The notes beneath the pieces are model-generated. The model was not told the origin of the DNA. It worked only from the letters and a program-made list of their open reading frames with translations, and made no database searches. A DNA stretch of 64,000 nucleotides. Origin: Arthrobacter antibioticus. GTDB taxonomy: Bacteria > Actinomycetota > Actinomycetes > Actinomycetales > Micrococcaceae. The stretch is taken from the NCBI RefSeq assembly GCF_030063205.1, contig NZ_JASISQ010000005.1:62001-126000 (forward strand). Direction: 5' to 3'. Shown here piece after piece: positions 1 to 8,892 of the stretch; the stretch's first letter is position 1, and each line of letters begins with the position of its first letter. The position numbers and the translations under genes are program-made.

Positions 1-174
1 TATTAGCGGAAACGCAGCTTACATCCGGTCTCTGGACAGAAACGAAGCACCTGCCTCAGGCACGTAACGCCGAGCAATCAAGTAACCGGTCATCGGCATA
101 AAGGAATCTGCATAAGTTTGTTGGTGCCAGGTAGCGCCAGGATGACAGAAATAGATCTTCAGGAAGGCAGCATC

Positions 175-723
175 ATGTGGAATGAATTTGGCTTGACTTG
201 GGGCGATGCTGGCCGGGTAGTGCTCTCCGCAGTGGGGTTGTACGCTCTTGTGCTGCTTCTGATTCGGTTCATGGGCCAGCGCACTATGGCGAACTTGTCC
301 AGCTTTGATCTCGCGGCCGCGGTTGCCCTCGGCGCTGTTGTGGGACGGGCAATACTGGGTTACACCCCTACGTTGGTGGCCGGAGCCTTGGGCTTGGTGA
401 CGTTGCTGGTTCTGCAGGCGCTCACGGGGCAGCTGCGCCGCTTTCCCGGAGGCCTAGCCGCGGTCAATAACCGCGCGTATCTGCTCATGGCTGGAAGCGA
501 GATCGTTGTCTCAAACCTTCGCAGAACGCACGTCTCGGAGGCGGAAATTACCGCGCGGCTACGCGTGGCCGGTATCCGCAGCCGCAAGGAAGTCGCCTGT
601 GTGATCCTTGAATCGACAGGAGAAATCAGTGTGTTGCGAGCAGGTTTCCCTATTGAACCGGAGTTTCTTGCCAATGTGAAGGGTGCGGAGCTAATTCCAG
701 CATCATATCTAGCCGTCCCCTAG
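175..723 (+). CDS. DUF421 (YetF-like) membrane protein
   Basis: Small integral membrane protein of 182 residues. The N-terminal half holds three hydrophobic segments (about residues 12-30, 42-58 and 62-80) with the family-like stretch RFMGQRTMANLSSFDLA between the first two. The C-terminal half is a soluble domain containing NNRAYLLMAGSEIV and a final ILESTGEISVLRAG strand region. This arrangement is typical of DUF421/YetF proteins, whose biochemical role is unsettled. I chose the ATG at 175 because AGGAAGG lies 7 nt upstream; a TTG at 118 would add 19 polar residues with no ribosome-binding site. The gene stands alone, followed by a convergent regulator gene. Confidence 0.8.
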   Translation: MWNEFGLTWGDAGRVVLSAVGLYALVLLLIRFMGQRTMANLSSFDLAAAVALGAVVGRAILGYTPTLVAGALGLVTLLVLQALTGQLRRFPGGLAAVNNRAYLLMAGSEIVVSNLRRTHVSEAEITARLRVAGIRSRKEVACVILESTGEISVLRAGFPIEPEFLANVKGAELIPASYLAVP

Positions 724-783
724 TCCTCCCCCGGCTACTGCTTGCCCGAGCGCAACCTGTGTGAACGCCGAAAAAAGACAGCG

Positions 784-1764
784 TCAACCCTCCTGCTGAG
801 CCTGCGGACGCCCTGCTGGATTAGGGTCGTATAAGTGAACCAACTCCGCCCCTAGAGCGGCCAAATGAGTTTTGACCGCTTCAGGTTCCAGTACTTCCAC
901 GCCACCTCCCCAACCCGCGAGCTGTTCTGCGATCGAGCGGGCCATTGGCGCCGCGACTTGCAACCGAACCCGTCCGTCAGCATCGAGGCCGAGCTCCTGG
1001 CAGTGACGGCCAAAATGTTCGCGAAGTGGCAGAACCAGGCCAGGATCGGTAAGTATTGTGGCTTGGACCAGGGAGCGTCGCTGCTCGAGGTCCTCAACTA
1101 TAAGCCCCCATTCACGCGTCAGCTCGAAGTTGCTGGGACGGGTAGAGGCAAGGTCGCTAACTACTGTCTCAATGATCCGCTCTATACGGAACGTGCGCTG
1201 CCCCGCCTCGGTTCCGGCGATGAGGTACCAGATATTGTTTTTGCTAACTACGCCCCACGGGTCAACCAAGCGTCGGGTTAATTCATGGGCATGATTTTCA
1301 TATTCGAGCGTGACCTTGCGGCCAGCAACAATGGCGTCCTGAAGTGCAGCAACCGGTTCGGGGCGGAGGTGCTCATGCTCACCCCACGGCGTGGGATCCA
1401 GAGCCATGGCAGTGGCCGCCGTTTGAGCCTGAGCGCGAAAGGTCTGGGGCAGGGCCTGCACAAGCTTCGACAGAGCAGAACGCGCCGTGGAATCCAATGT
1501 TGCGGCAGAACCTGTGAGCAAAAACAGGGCCCTTACTTCACCCAAAGTCAGGCCCGTCAGATCCGTGCGAGCACCACCGAGCAATGTCCAGCCGCCACCA
1601 CGCCCTGGTTGCGCGTACACAGGAATGCCCGCCGTGGACAGCGCCACGAAATCACGCCGGCTGGTCGCCAGAGACACCTCGAGCTCTGCTGCGACTTCGG
1701 CGGCGGTAACCCGGCCGCGGGCCTGCATTTGCAACAACGTGGCAAGCAGCCTGTCCGCTCTCAT
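784..1764 (-). CDS. WYL-domain transcriptional regulator (YafY/DeoR-like)
   Basis: Predicted DNA-binding regulator of 326 residues. Residues 1-60 form a winged helix-turn-helix (RADRLLATLLQMQARG then a recognition region LEVSLATSRRDFVAL). The remainder is the WYL effector domain, with NNIWYLIAG as the family signature and a WCX-like C-terminal region. Such proteins usually sense a small ligand or nucleic acid and act on neighbouring genes. I chose the ATG at 1764, which gives the usual N-terminus; the longer frame to 1845 reads through the palindrome at 1780-1812. The gene is divergent from the VOC gene at 1885, which is its most likely target, with autoregulation through the shared palindrome. 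Confidence 0.85.
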   Translation of the reverse strand: MRADRLLATLLQMQARGRVTAAEVAAELEVSLATSRRDFVALSTAGIPVYAQPGRGGGWTLLGGARTDLTGLTLGEVRALFLLTGSAATLDSTARSALSKLVQALPQTFRAQAQTAATAMALDPTPWGEHEHLRPEPVAALQDAIVAGRKVTLEYENHAHELTRRLVDPWGVVSKNNIWYLIAGTEAGQRTFRIERIIETVVSDLASTRPSNFELTREWGLIVEDLEQRRSLVQATILTDPGLVLPLREHFGRHCQELGLDADGRVRLQVAAPMARSIAEQLAGWGGGVEVLEPEAVKTHLAALGAELVHLYDPNPAGRPQAQQEG

Positions 1765-1779
1765 GGCATAAGTTTGACA

Positions 1780-1812
1780 GATGAAAGTGCTCACCAGGTG
1801 AGCACTTTCATC
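1780..1812. promoter_or_regulatory. Perfect 16-bp inverted repeat, candidate operator
   Basis: GATGAAAGTGCTCACC at 1780-1795 is followed by one A and its exact reverse complement at 1797-1812. The palindrome sits in the 120-nt gap between the WYL regulator (leftward from 1764) and the VOC gene (rightward from 1885). A TTGACA hexamer at 1774-1779 abuts it. Position and perfect symmetry suggest the binding site of the adjacent regulator; there is no T tract to make it a terminator. Confidence 0.6.
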
Positions 1813-1884
1813 CGTCATGCTGATGGATATCAAGTGAGCAGCCACACACCTGCTCAGATAACCGCATCAGCAAAGGGAGCAACG

Positions 1885-2304
1885 ATGTTTCAAGGACTAG
1901 CCACTATAAGTTTCTACGCGGACGACCTGGTCGCGGCAGCACACTGGTACACCGAGTTGCTCGGGGTCGAACCTTATTACGTGTTTCCTGCGCAGCCTGC
2001 GCCCGCGGCGTACATCGAGTTTAGAGTTGGCGGGGACCAAGCCGAGCTTGGTTTCATCGATCGCAAGTATGCACCGTCCGCAGCCTCCAGCGGTTCGGGC
2101 GGTGCCGTGGCATTTTGGCATGTGGATGACCTGTCCGCGACTGTGAATGAACTGGTGGCAATGGGAGCCAGCGAATATGAGCCGTTGACGGAGCGCGAAT
2201 CCGGGTTCGCCACTGCATCGTTCATTGACCCCTTCGGCAACATTTTGGGTGTGATGACAAACCCGCACTTCCTAGAAATGCGGACGCGCCGCAACAGCGT
2301 CTAA
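1885..2304 (+). CDS. VOC family (glyoxalase/bleomycin-resistance-like) protein
   Basis: A 139-residue single-module protein of the vicinal oxygen chelate superfamily. It begins with LATISFYADDLVAAAHWYTE, the usual first beta-alpha unit, and ends with SFIDPFGNILGVMTNP, the usual last strand pair (DPFGN). VOC proteins include glyoxalases, dioxygenases and drug-binding proteins, so the substrate cannot be named. The start is the ATG at 1885 with AAAGGGAG about 6 nt upstream; a longer in-frame reading from 1285 is only the shadow of the WYL gene. Divergent placement from a WYL regulator suggests inducible expression. Confidence 0.8.
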   Translation: MFQGLATISFYADDLVAAAHWYTELLGVEPYYVFPAQPAPAAYIEFRVGGDQAELGFIDRKYAPSAASSGSGGAVAFWHVDDLSATVNELVAMGASEYEPLTERESGFATASFIDPFGNILGVMTNPHFLEMRTRRNSV

Positions 2305-2333
2305 GCGCCTGAAAGAGTCGTTAAGCTTGGTGT

Positions 2334-3983
2334 ATGACTGACTTCTCCACAGTGCCAGATGCCCCGCGCAGCGACAACCCTGACCTGCTAGCCGCCCTGG
2401 CTGCCGATTTGCTCGCCCTTGATTACACGGTCGACGGCGTGGCGGAGCTCCTGGGTGAGGAAGCTCACCAAGCCTTGGGCAGGGACCAGACAGTGCCCGC
2501 CGTTCTGGTGTTGCGTGAGAGTACGGAGCCACTGGCAACTGTGTGCAAGCTTTGGCTGTTGGCCCAAGACATCCAGAACAAGGAGCTGAGCGTGGTACTG
2601 CCCAGCTTGAGCATCGAGACGCTTTCATTGCTTGGGCTCATTGAAGCGGTTCCGGGTGCGGACAGGGTGCGCGCTGCCATCGATCTGCGTCCTTATGGCT
2701 GGCCGGCTGACGGGAAAGGTGGAAATGATACAAATCTGTGGGTGGCTAGCGATCTCGGCGCACACCAGCGTCCCGGGGTTCTGCGTCATGATCATGTTTT
2801 GGGCATCGGGCAGGCTTCACTGACTTTGGCTCAGGGCACCATCCGCCGTGAAGTAAATAAGGCATTGGATGTGGGAACGGGCTGTGGCATCCAGCTTTTC
2901 CATCTACTCCAGCACGCCAAAACCGTTGTAGCCACCGATATTTCCGTCCGCGCGCTAGCGTTCACCCGTTTCAATCTGCTCCTGAACGCTCCCGCACTGG
3001 GCCTCAACGTTGGTGACTTGGAGCCCAATGATGTGAACCCTGCCGGGAACCCAGAGCGGGTTGCCCCGCGCGTTTCTCTGCGCCTTGGCAGCTTGCTGGA
3101 GCCCGTCGCCGGGGAGAGCTTCGATCTCATTGTTTCCAACCCGCCCTTCGTCATCACTCCTCGTCACTTCGGTGAAGATGCGGGCCAACAGTTCACCTAC
3201 CGGGACGGCGGCCTGGCCGGGGATGCAATAGTGGAGAGGCTGGTTCGGGAACTACCTGCAGTTCTTGCTCCCGGTGGTACGGCGCAAATGTTGGGCAACT
3301 GGGAGATCAAGACCACCGCGAACGACGCCGGCGCCCCAGTTGAGTGGTCCGACCGCCCCCGTCTGTGGATACCAGAGGGGGTACAGGCCTGGTTTATCCA
3401 GCGAGAGCAGGTCAGTCCCGGCGGCTACGCCGAAACGTGGCTGCAGGATGCTTCCCAAGGGCGGGAGTCCCAGGCTTATGTGACCGCCTACGAGAACTAT
3501 GTGCTGGACTTTGCCTCCCGTGCCGTGGCTGGAATTGGATTCGGCTACATCTTGCTGCGCACACCCGCTGCAGGGGAGGGTGTGCCAGAAGCGCGCTTTG
3601 AGGAAATTCTGTACCCCATTGAACAACCCGTAGGTCCCCACCTGGCCGCCGCGTTGGACCGGGAAAGGTGGCTGGAGCACCGAGAGTCCATCCATGATGA
3701 ACTCCTTGTGGCGGCTGAGGATGTCACCGAGGAACGCCATCAACGCCCGGGCGCCGAACATCCCGGAGTCATCCTGCTGCGGCAGGGCGCTGGGCTGCGC
3801 CGCACCAACTTGCTCAGCACCGAACTCGCCGGGTTCGTCTCCGCCAGCGACGGCGATCTCACCGTAGCAGCGCTGATTGGTGCGCTCGCGGATCTCCTGG
3901 ATCGGCCTGACGCCGAATTTTCCCGGAACCTCTACTCCGAGGTGTGCAACCTGGTGCGCGATGGCTTTCTCCTCCCCGCATGA
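2334..3983 (+). CDS. SAM-dependent methyltransferase with NPPF motif
   Basis: A 549-residue class I methyltransferase. The SAM-binding motif I is ALDVGTGCGIQLFHLL (about residues 177-192), followed by an acidic strand end VVATDIS near 198-204. The catalytic SNPPFV motif at about 268-273 is that of N6-adenine and glutamine-N5 methyltransferases. A long N-terminal region (1-170) and a C-terminal region (about 400-549) flank it, an arrangement I recall from actinobacterial proteins of this type, and the substrate is not known to me. It could modify RNA, DNA or protein. It lies 29 nt after the VOC gene and before an MgtC-like gene. Confidence 0.75.
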   Translation: MTDFSTVPDAPRSDNPDLLAALAADLLALDYTVDGVAELLGEEAHQALGRDQTVPAVLVLRESTEPLATVCKLWLLAQDIQNKELSVVLPSLSIETLSLLGLIEAVPGADRVRAAIDLRPYGWPADGKGGNDTNLWVASDLGAHQRPGVLRHDHVLGIGQASLTLAQGTIRREVNKALDVGTGCGIQLFHLLQHAKTVVATDISVRALAFTRFNLLLNAPALGLNVGDLEPNDVNPAGNPERVAPRVSLRLGSLLEPVAGESFDLIVSNPPFVITPRHFGEDAGQQFTYRDGGLAGDAIVERLVRELPAVLAPGGTAQMLGNWEIKTTANDAGAPVEWSDRPRLWIPEGVQAWFIQREQVSPGGYAETWLQDASQGRESQAYVTAYENYVLDFASRAVAGIGFGYILLRTPAAGEGVPEARFEEILYPIEQPVGPHLAAALDRERWLEHRESIHDELLVAAEDVTEERHQRPGAEHPGVILLRQGAGLRRTNLLSTELAGFVSASDGDLTVAALIGALADLLDRPDAEFSRNLYSEVCNLVRDGFLLPA

Positions 3984-4070
3984 CAGCAGTGGGCCCGCAG
4001 GACGGCAGTGGAGTAGTACGGTGAGGGCACGGCACGAGGACAATAAGGGAACCTGAATGAGGCAGTCGAT

Positions 4071-4820
4071 ATGATGTTGGCCAGCAATGCTCCTTGGTGG
4101 GCCATTTTGCTGTGCTTGCTTGCCGCCGTCGTGCTTCCCACGCTGATTGGGCTGGAACGGCAGATCAACAACAAGTCAGCAGGCATGCGTACTCACGCCC
4201 TCGTTGGGTTGGGTGCGGCGCTTTTTGTGGTGGTCAGCAAATACGGATTTTCTGATGTGCTTGAGGTTGATCTGGTCCGGTTGGATCCGTCTCGGGTGGC
4301 TTCACAGATTGTGACAGGTATTGGTTTCATTGGCGCAGGGCTGGTGTTTGTGCGCAGAAACAAGGTGCGGGGGCTGACCACGGCGTCCTCAGTTTGGCTC
4401 ACGGCCGCCGTGGGTTCGGCAGCCGGGGCCGGGCTCGTGTTGCCAGCAGTCTTCGCCACCGGTGCATATTTCCTGGTGGTAGTGGTGTATGCCAAGGTCA
4501 TTGCGCGGTTGCGGGTATCCGGACGGCGTTACCACGCGCTGCAGGTTACGTATGTGGACGGGACAGGTGCCCTGCGAGAAATCCTGCAACATTGTACGAG
4601 TCTTGGCTTTCAGGTCCAGGGATTCACCACACGGCCGTTGGAACATTCAGGCAGCGGGGTACTAGGCCGGGTGCTCAATGACGAAACTGATGCCAACGGA
4701 ACTGACTTTATCGAAGTTGAGCTGGAAATTGAGGGACTGGCGCCACGTGGGACGCTCCTCCAAGAGCTTTCGGCGCTACCCGGTATTAAGGCTATTTCCT
4801 TTGACGATGAGAACGAATAG
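4071..4820 (+). CDS. MgtC/SapB family membrane protein
   Basis: A 249-residue protein with an MgtC-like N-terminal membrane domain: ERQINNKSAGMRTHALVGLG at about residues 26-45 and GIGFIGAGLVFVRR at about 82-95 are the recognisable family motifs. About four hydrophobic segments cover residues 5-150. The soluble C-terminal domain (about 155-249) ends very acidic and resembles the ACT-like tail of many MgtC homologues. MgtC proteins affect magnesium limitation responses and ATP synthase activity in some pathogens; most environmental homologues are uncharacterised. A second ATG at 4074 is an equally possible start. Confidence 0.8.
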   Translation: MMLASNAPWWAILLCLLAAVVLPTLIGLERQINNKSAGMRTHALVGLGAALFVVVSKYGFSDVLEVDLVRLDPSRVASQIVTGIGFIGAGLVFVRRNKVRGLTTASSVWLTAAVGSAAGAGLVLPAVFATGAYFLVVVVYAKVIARLRVSGRRYHALQVTYVDGTGALREILQHCTSLGFQVQGFTTRPLEHSGSGVLGRVLNDETDANGTDFIEVELEIEGLAPRGTLLQELSALPGIKAISFDDENE

Positions 4821-4945
4821 CGACGGTGTGTGGGGCCTAGATTTTGCGTTCAGATTTGGGTCCAATACGCGTTCGTGACAAAAATATGGTGAACTAGGCT
4901 CTTGGGGACGCCGTTCGTCCACCTTTCATTCCCCGTAGGAGTACA

Positions 4946-7711
4946 GTGCCCAGCAAGGCAGCAGCCAGCAAGCCCAAGACCGGCAAAAAGCTCGTAATTG
5001 TAGAGTCCCCGGCCAAAAGCAAGACCATCGCCAAGTACCTGGGCGAGGGTTTCGTCGTCGAAGCCTCCATTGGTCACATCCGTGACCTGCCGCAGCCTTC
5101 CGAGCTGCCCGCGGAGCTGAAGAAGTCTTCAATCGGTAAGTTTGCCGTGGATCTTGAGAACGATTTCAAGCCCTACTACGTCATCTCTTCCGACAAGAAA
5201 AAGAAGGTGGCGGAGCTCAAAGCACAGCTCAAAGACGCCGACGAACTTTACCTCGCAACTGATGGGGATCGCGAAGGCGAAGCCATCGCGTGGCATTTAC
5301 TTGAGGTGCTCAAGCCCAAGGTGCCGGTGCACCGGATGACATTTGCGGAAATCACCAAGGAATCACTGCAGCGCGCTCTCGGGAACCTGCGGGAGCTGGA
5401 CACTGACTTGGTGGATGCGCAGGAAACGCGCCGTGTGGTTGACCGCTTGTTTGGTTACGAACTGTCCCCGGTGCTGTGGCGCAAGGTGGCACCAAAACTC
5501 TCGGCGGGTCGAGTTCAGTCCGTGGTAACCCGCATGGTGGTTGAGCGTGAGCGTGAGCGTATGGCGTTCCGTACCGCCAACTATTGGGACCTAGCTGGTA
5601 CGTTCGCTCCAGTGGACGGTCAAGAGCCGTTCAACGCCAAACTGGCCGCTTTGGATGGCAAACGGGTGGCTTCAGGACGGGACTTTAACGACAAGGGTGA
5701 GTTGACGGGCAAGAACGTTGCCCACCTGGACGAGGTTGCCGCCAAGGCTCTCGCCTCAGCCCTGCAAGATGCGCCCTTCGCCGTCCGCTCAGTTGAGCAC
5801 AAGCCGTACACCCGCCGTCCCGCTGCGCCGTTTACGACCTCGACCCTGCAGCAGGAGGCCGGGCGCAAGTTGCGCTTCTCCTCAAAATCCACCATGCAGA
5901 CAGCCCAGCGTCTGTATGAAAACGGTTACATCACGTATATGCGTACCGATTCATCCTCGCTCAGCGATGAGGCAGTGAACGCAGCACGCCGCCAGGCCTC
6001 GGAGCTGTACGGCCCCGAATTTGTGCCCGCCGCCAAGCGGGTTTACGCCAGCAAGAGCGCGAACGCCCAAGAAGCGCACGAGGCCATCCGCCCCGCCGGT
6101 GACTCATTCCGCACCCCGGCACAAGTGGCAAGCGCCTTGGGCAAGGATGAGTTCAAACTGTACGAGCTGATTTGGAAGCGCACAGTTGCCTCCCAGATGG
6201 CTGATGCGAAAGGTTCCACGGCCACCATTAAGTTGGGCGCCACCGCTTCCGGCGGTGCTGCAGATGGTCAGGATGCGGAGTTCTCTGCCTCCGGTACTGT
6301 CATCACCTTCCGCGGCTTCCTGGCTGCCTACGAGGAAGGCCGTGACGAGTCCCGCAACGACTCCGAGGATTCGGACCGCCGCCTGCCCAACGTCAAGGAA
6401 AAGGACACTCTCAGCGCCACCGAAGTCAAGGCCAACGGCCATGACACCTCACCACCGCCACGCTTTACCGAAGCGTCGCTGACGAAGGAAATGGAAGAAC
6501 GCGGCATTGGCCGCCCATCCACCTACGCCTCGACCCTGTCCACCATCATGGACCGCGGCTACGTGAGCAAACAGGGCTCGGCTCTGGTTCCGAGCTGGAT
6601 TGCGTTCTCTGTGGTGCGCCTGCTGGAACTGCACTTCACTGACTACGTGGACTACGAGTTCACCGCCGGCATGGAAAAAGGCTTGGACAGGATTGCCAAC
6701 GGCCAAGAGCAGGGCTCCGACTGGCTCAAGCACTTCTACTTTGGTGATGACGGCAACCGTGGACTGCAAGACATTGTCAATAACTTGGGCGAGATTGACG
6801 CACGGGACATCAACTCCATGCCCATCACCGACACCCTGGTACTGCGGGTGGGCAAATTTGGTCCGTATCTGGAGAGCACCGTCCCCACCCTGGATGCCAA
6901 AACCGGCGAGATCATTGAGGCCGCACGCGCCAACGTGCCCGAGGACCTGGCCCCGGATGAGCTCACGCCTGATAAAGCGCAAGAACTCATGGATACAGCC
7001 GCCCCCGAAGAGCGTGTTCTTGGTATTGACGACGTTTCCGGGCACACGATTGTTGCCAAGAACGGCCGCTACGGTCCTTACGTCACCGAACTGATCCCGG
7101 AGATGACAGAAGAAGAGATCGCCAATCAGCCGGTGGAGTACTACAAGAACGGGAAACCAAAGCCCGCGAAGAAGCCAGTCAAGGCCAAACCGCGTACTGG
7201 TTCGTTGTTTAAAACCATGAGCGTTGACAGTGTCACTTTGGAGGAGGCGCTGGCGATTATGAGCCTGCCTCGAGTCCTAGGAACCGATGCTGAAGAGAAT
7301 GAAATCACGGTTCAAAACGGCCGTTTCGGACCCTATCTGAAGAAGGGCTCAGACTCACGTTCCATCGGCACTGAGGAGGAGATCTTCAGCATCACCTTGG
7401 AGGCCGCGCTGGAGATCTACTCGCAGCCCAAGCAGCGCGGAGCTCGTGCAGCAGTGGCTCCGCTGGCTGAGTTCGGTGAAGATCCCGTCTCAGGGAAAAA
7501 TATTGTGGTCAAGGAAGGCCGCTTCGGCGCCTACATCACCGACGGCATCACCAACATTACTGTGCCTCGCGGTACTGATGTTGAGGAGCTGACCCGGGAA
7601 ACCGCCGTTGAACTTTTGGCCGATAAACGTGAGCGTGGACCTGTTAAGCGGGCCACAAAAGCGCCAGCCAAGAAAGCTGCACCCAAGAAAAAAGCAGCCG
7701 CTAAGAAGTAA
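4946..7711 (+). CDS. topA: DNA topoisomerase I (type IA)
   Basis: Relaxes negatively supercoiled DNA by transient single-strand cleavage. The protein has 921 residues. The Toprim domain opens with KLVIVESPAKSKTIAKYLG (about 15-33) and holds the acidic triad region ATDGDREGEA (104-113). The catalytic tyrosine is Tyr331 in YITYMRTDS. The C-terminal region carries repeated topoisomerase modules with GKFGPYLES, NGRYGPYVT, NGRFGPYLK and EGRFGAYIT, then a Lys/Ala-rich tail typical of actinobacterial TopA. The start is GTG at 4946 with AGGAG 4 nt upstream. A strong intrinsic terminator follows at 7732-7777. Confidence 0.97.
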   Translation: MPSKAAASKPKTGKKLVIVESPAKSKTIAKYLGEGFVVEASIGHIRDLPQPSELPAELKKSSIGKFAVDLENDFKPYYVISSDKKKKVAELKAQLKDADELYLATDGDREGEAIAWHLLEVLKPKVPVHRMTFAEITKESLQRALGNLRELDTDLVDAQETRRVVDRLFGYELSPVLWRKVAPKLSAGRVQSVVTRMVVERERERMAFRTANYWDLAGTFAPVDGQEPFNAKLAALDGKRVASGRDFNDKGELTGKNVAHLDEVAAKALASALQDAPFAVRSVEHKPYTRRPAAPFTTSTLQQEAGRKLRFSSKSTMQTAQRLYENGYITYMRTDSSSLSDEAVNAARRQASELYGPEFVPAAKRVYASKSANAQEAHEAIRPAGDSFRTPAQVASALGKDEFKLYELIWKRTVASQMADAKGSTATIKLGATASGGAADGQDAEFSASGTVITFRGFLAAYEEGRDESRNDSEDSDRRLPNVKEKDTLSATEVKANGHDTSPPPRFTEASLTKEMEERGIGRPSTYASTLSTIMDRGYVSKQGSALVPSWIAFSVVRLLELHFTDYVDYEFTAGMEKGLDRIANGQEQGSDWLKHFYFGDDGNRGLQDIVNNLGEIDARDINSMPITDTLVLRVGKFGPYLESTVPTLDAKTGEIIEAARANVPEDLAPDELTPDKAQELMDTAAPEERVLGIDDVSGHTIVAKNGRYGPYVTELIPEMTEEEIANQPVEYYKNGKPKPAKKPVKAKPRTGSLFKTMSVDSVTLEEALAIMSLPRVLGTDAEENEITVQNGRFGPYLKKGSDSRSIGTEEEIFSITLEAALEIYSQPKQRGARAAVAPLAEFGEDPVSGKNIVVKEGRFGAYITDGITNITVPRGTDVEELTRETAVELLADKRERGPVKRATKAPAKKAAPKKKAAAKK

Positions 7712-7731
7712 TCAAGAGAAAAGCGCTCCGC

Positions 7732-7777
7732 AAAAAGCAGCCCCGCATTCCCGAAAGGGAGCGCGGGGCTGCTTTTT
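7732..7777. terminator. Bidirectional-type intrinsic terminator after topA
   Basis: A 15-bp perfect stem (AAAAAGCAGCCCCGC at 7732-7746 with its complement at 7763-7777) encloses a 16-nt loop and ends in five T residues. It begins 20 nt after the topA stop. Because the left arm starts with five A residues it could also work on the opposite strand. Confidence 0.9.
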
Positions 7778-7869
7778 CATGGTGCATATCCTGACACAAA
7801 CCCACCTCGGGTGGGAGGAGCGGTGCGGCCATTGGCGTGGAAAGGGGGTGGAGGGGGAATAATGGCCTC

Positions 7870-8892
7870 ATGAGATTAGGCGTGCTCGATATCGGCTCAA
7901 ATACTGTCCACCTGCTCCTTGTTGATGCCCGCCCGGGGGCTAATCCTGTGCCATACGCCTCGCACAAGCGGCCGTTGAGCCTGGTGAAATACTTGGATGC
8001 CGAGGGCAACATCAGTGATGAAGGCCAACATGAACTGATTGAGTTCATTCTTGAAGCGTGGGAATTCGCGGCCAAGCACAAGGCCAAGGACCTGTTGGCG
8101 TTTTGTACCTCCGCCATCCGGGAGTCAACCAACGGGGCCGCAGTGCTGGAGCGGGTGCAACATGAAACCACCATCCGGCTGACCGAACTCACCGGTGAAG
8201 AAGAGTCAGCTATGACCTTCTTTGCTGTGCGGCGTTGGCATGGTTGGGGTGCGGGCACGATTTTGAATCTGGACATTGGCGGCGGGTCCTTTGAAATCTC
8301 CCAAGGCAGCAACGAGTTGCCTGAGCTGGCACATTCGGTACAGCTAGGTGCGGGCCGGTTGACCCGGGAATGGCTGGAGGAGGATCCTCCCACGGCCAAG
8401 AGTGTGAAACGGCTGCGCAAGCACATCAAAGAGACACTGAAGGATCCTGTGGCCGCCACCAAGACTCTTGGCGCACCAAATATTGTCACTGGATCTTCCA
8501 AGACGTTCCGGGCACTGGCACGCATAACGGGAGCAGCGCCGTCGTCCATGGGACCCTATGTTCGCAGGGAACTGCACCTAAGTGACTTAGGGTTATGGTC
8601 TCAACGGTTATCGGCAATGTCCTCGGCTGACAGGCTGCACCTTCCAGGAGTGTCCGCCGCACGAGCCCCACAGGTGCTGGCCGGGGCGCTGGTGGCACAA
8701 ACCGCATTAGAAATGTTCAATGTGACGAGCATGCAGATTAGCCCGTGGGCGTTGCGTGAAGGGCTGATTTTACGCCGCCTTGATCAGTTGGTGTTTGACG
8801 GCCCGCTGGACCCGCCCGCCCACGTTGGTAAGCTGAGCAATTCGGAGACAAAACAAGGAAAAAATGACCCAAACACCCATGAATTCCACTGA
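7870..8892 (+). CDS. Ppx/GppA family phosphatase
   Basis: A 340-residue member of the exopolyphosphatase/guanosine pentaphosphatase family, which hydrolyses polyphosphate or pppGpp. The actin-like ATPase fold is shown by RLGVLDIGSNTVHLLLVD at the N-terminus (phosphate-1 loop) and NLDIGGGSFEIS near residue 135 (phosphate-2 loop). It is the short two-domain form without the C-terminal HD domain, as in mycobacterial Ppx proteins. I chose the ATG at 7870, just before the conserved VLDIGSN strand, with a G-rich ribosome-binding stretch upstream. Its 3' end overlaps the next gene by 29 nt, implying co-translation. Confidence 0.88.
   Translation: MRLGVLDIGSNTVHLLLVDARPGANPVPYASHKRPLSLVKYLDAEGNISDEGQHELIEFILEAWEFAAKHKAKDLLAFCTSAIRESTNGAAVLERVQHETTIRLTELTGEEESAMTFFAVRRWHGWGAGTILNLDIGGGSFEISQGSNELPELAHSVQLGAGRLTREWLEEDPPTAKSVKRLRKHIKETLKDPVAATKTLGAPNIVTGSSKTFRALARITGAAPSSMGPYVRRELHLSDLGLWSQRLSAMSSADRLHLPGVSAARAPQVLAGALVAQTALEMFNVTSMQISPWALREGLILRRLDQLVFDGPLDPPAHVGKLSNSETKQGKNDPNTHEFH

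Noticed and set aside
1285-1884. 200-codon upstream extension of the VOC frame
   Set aside because: It is antisense to the WYL regulator gene and crosses the palindrome; the ATG at 1885 with its ribosome-binding site is the true start.
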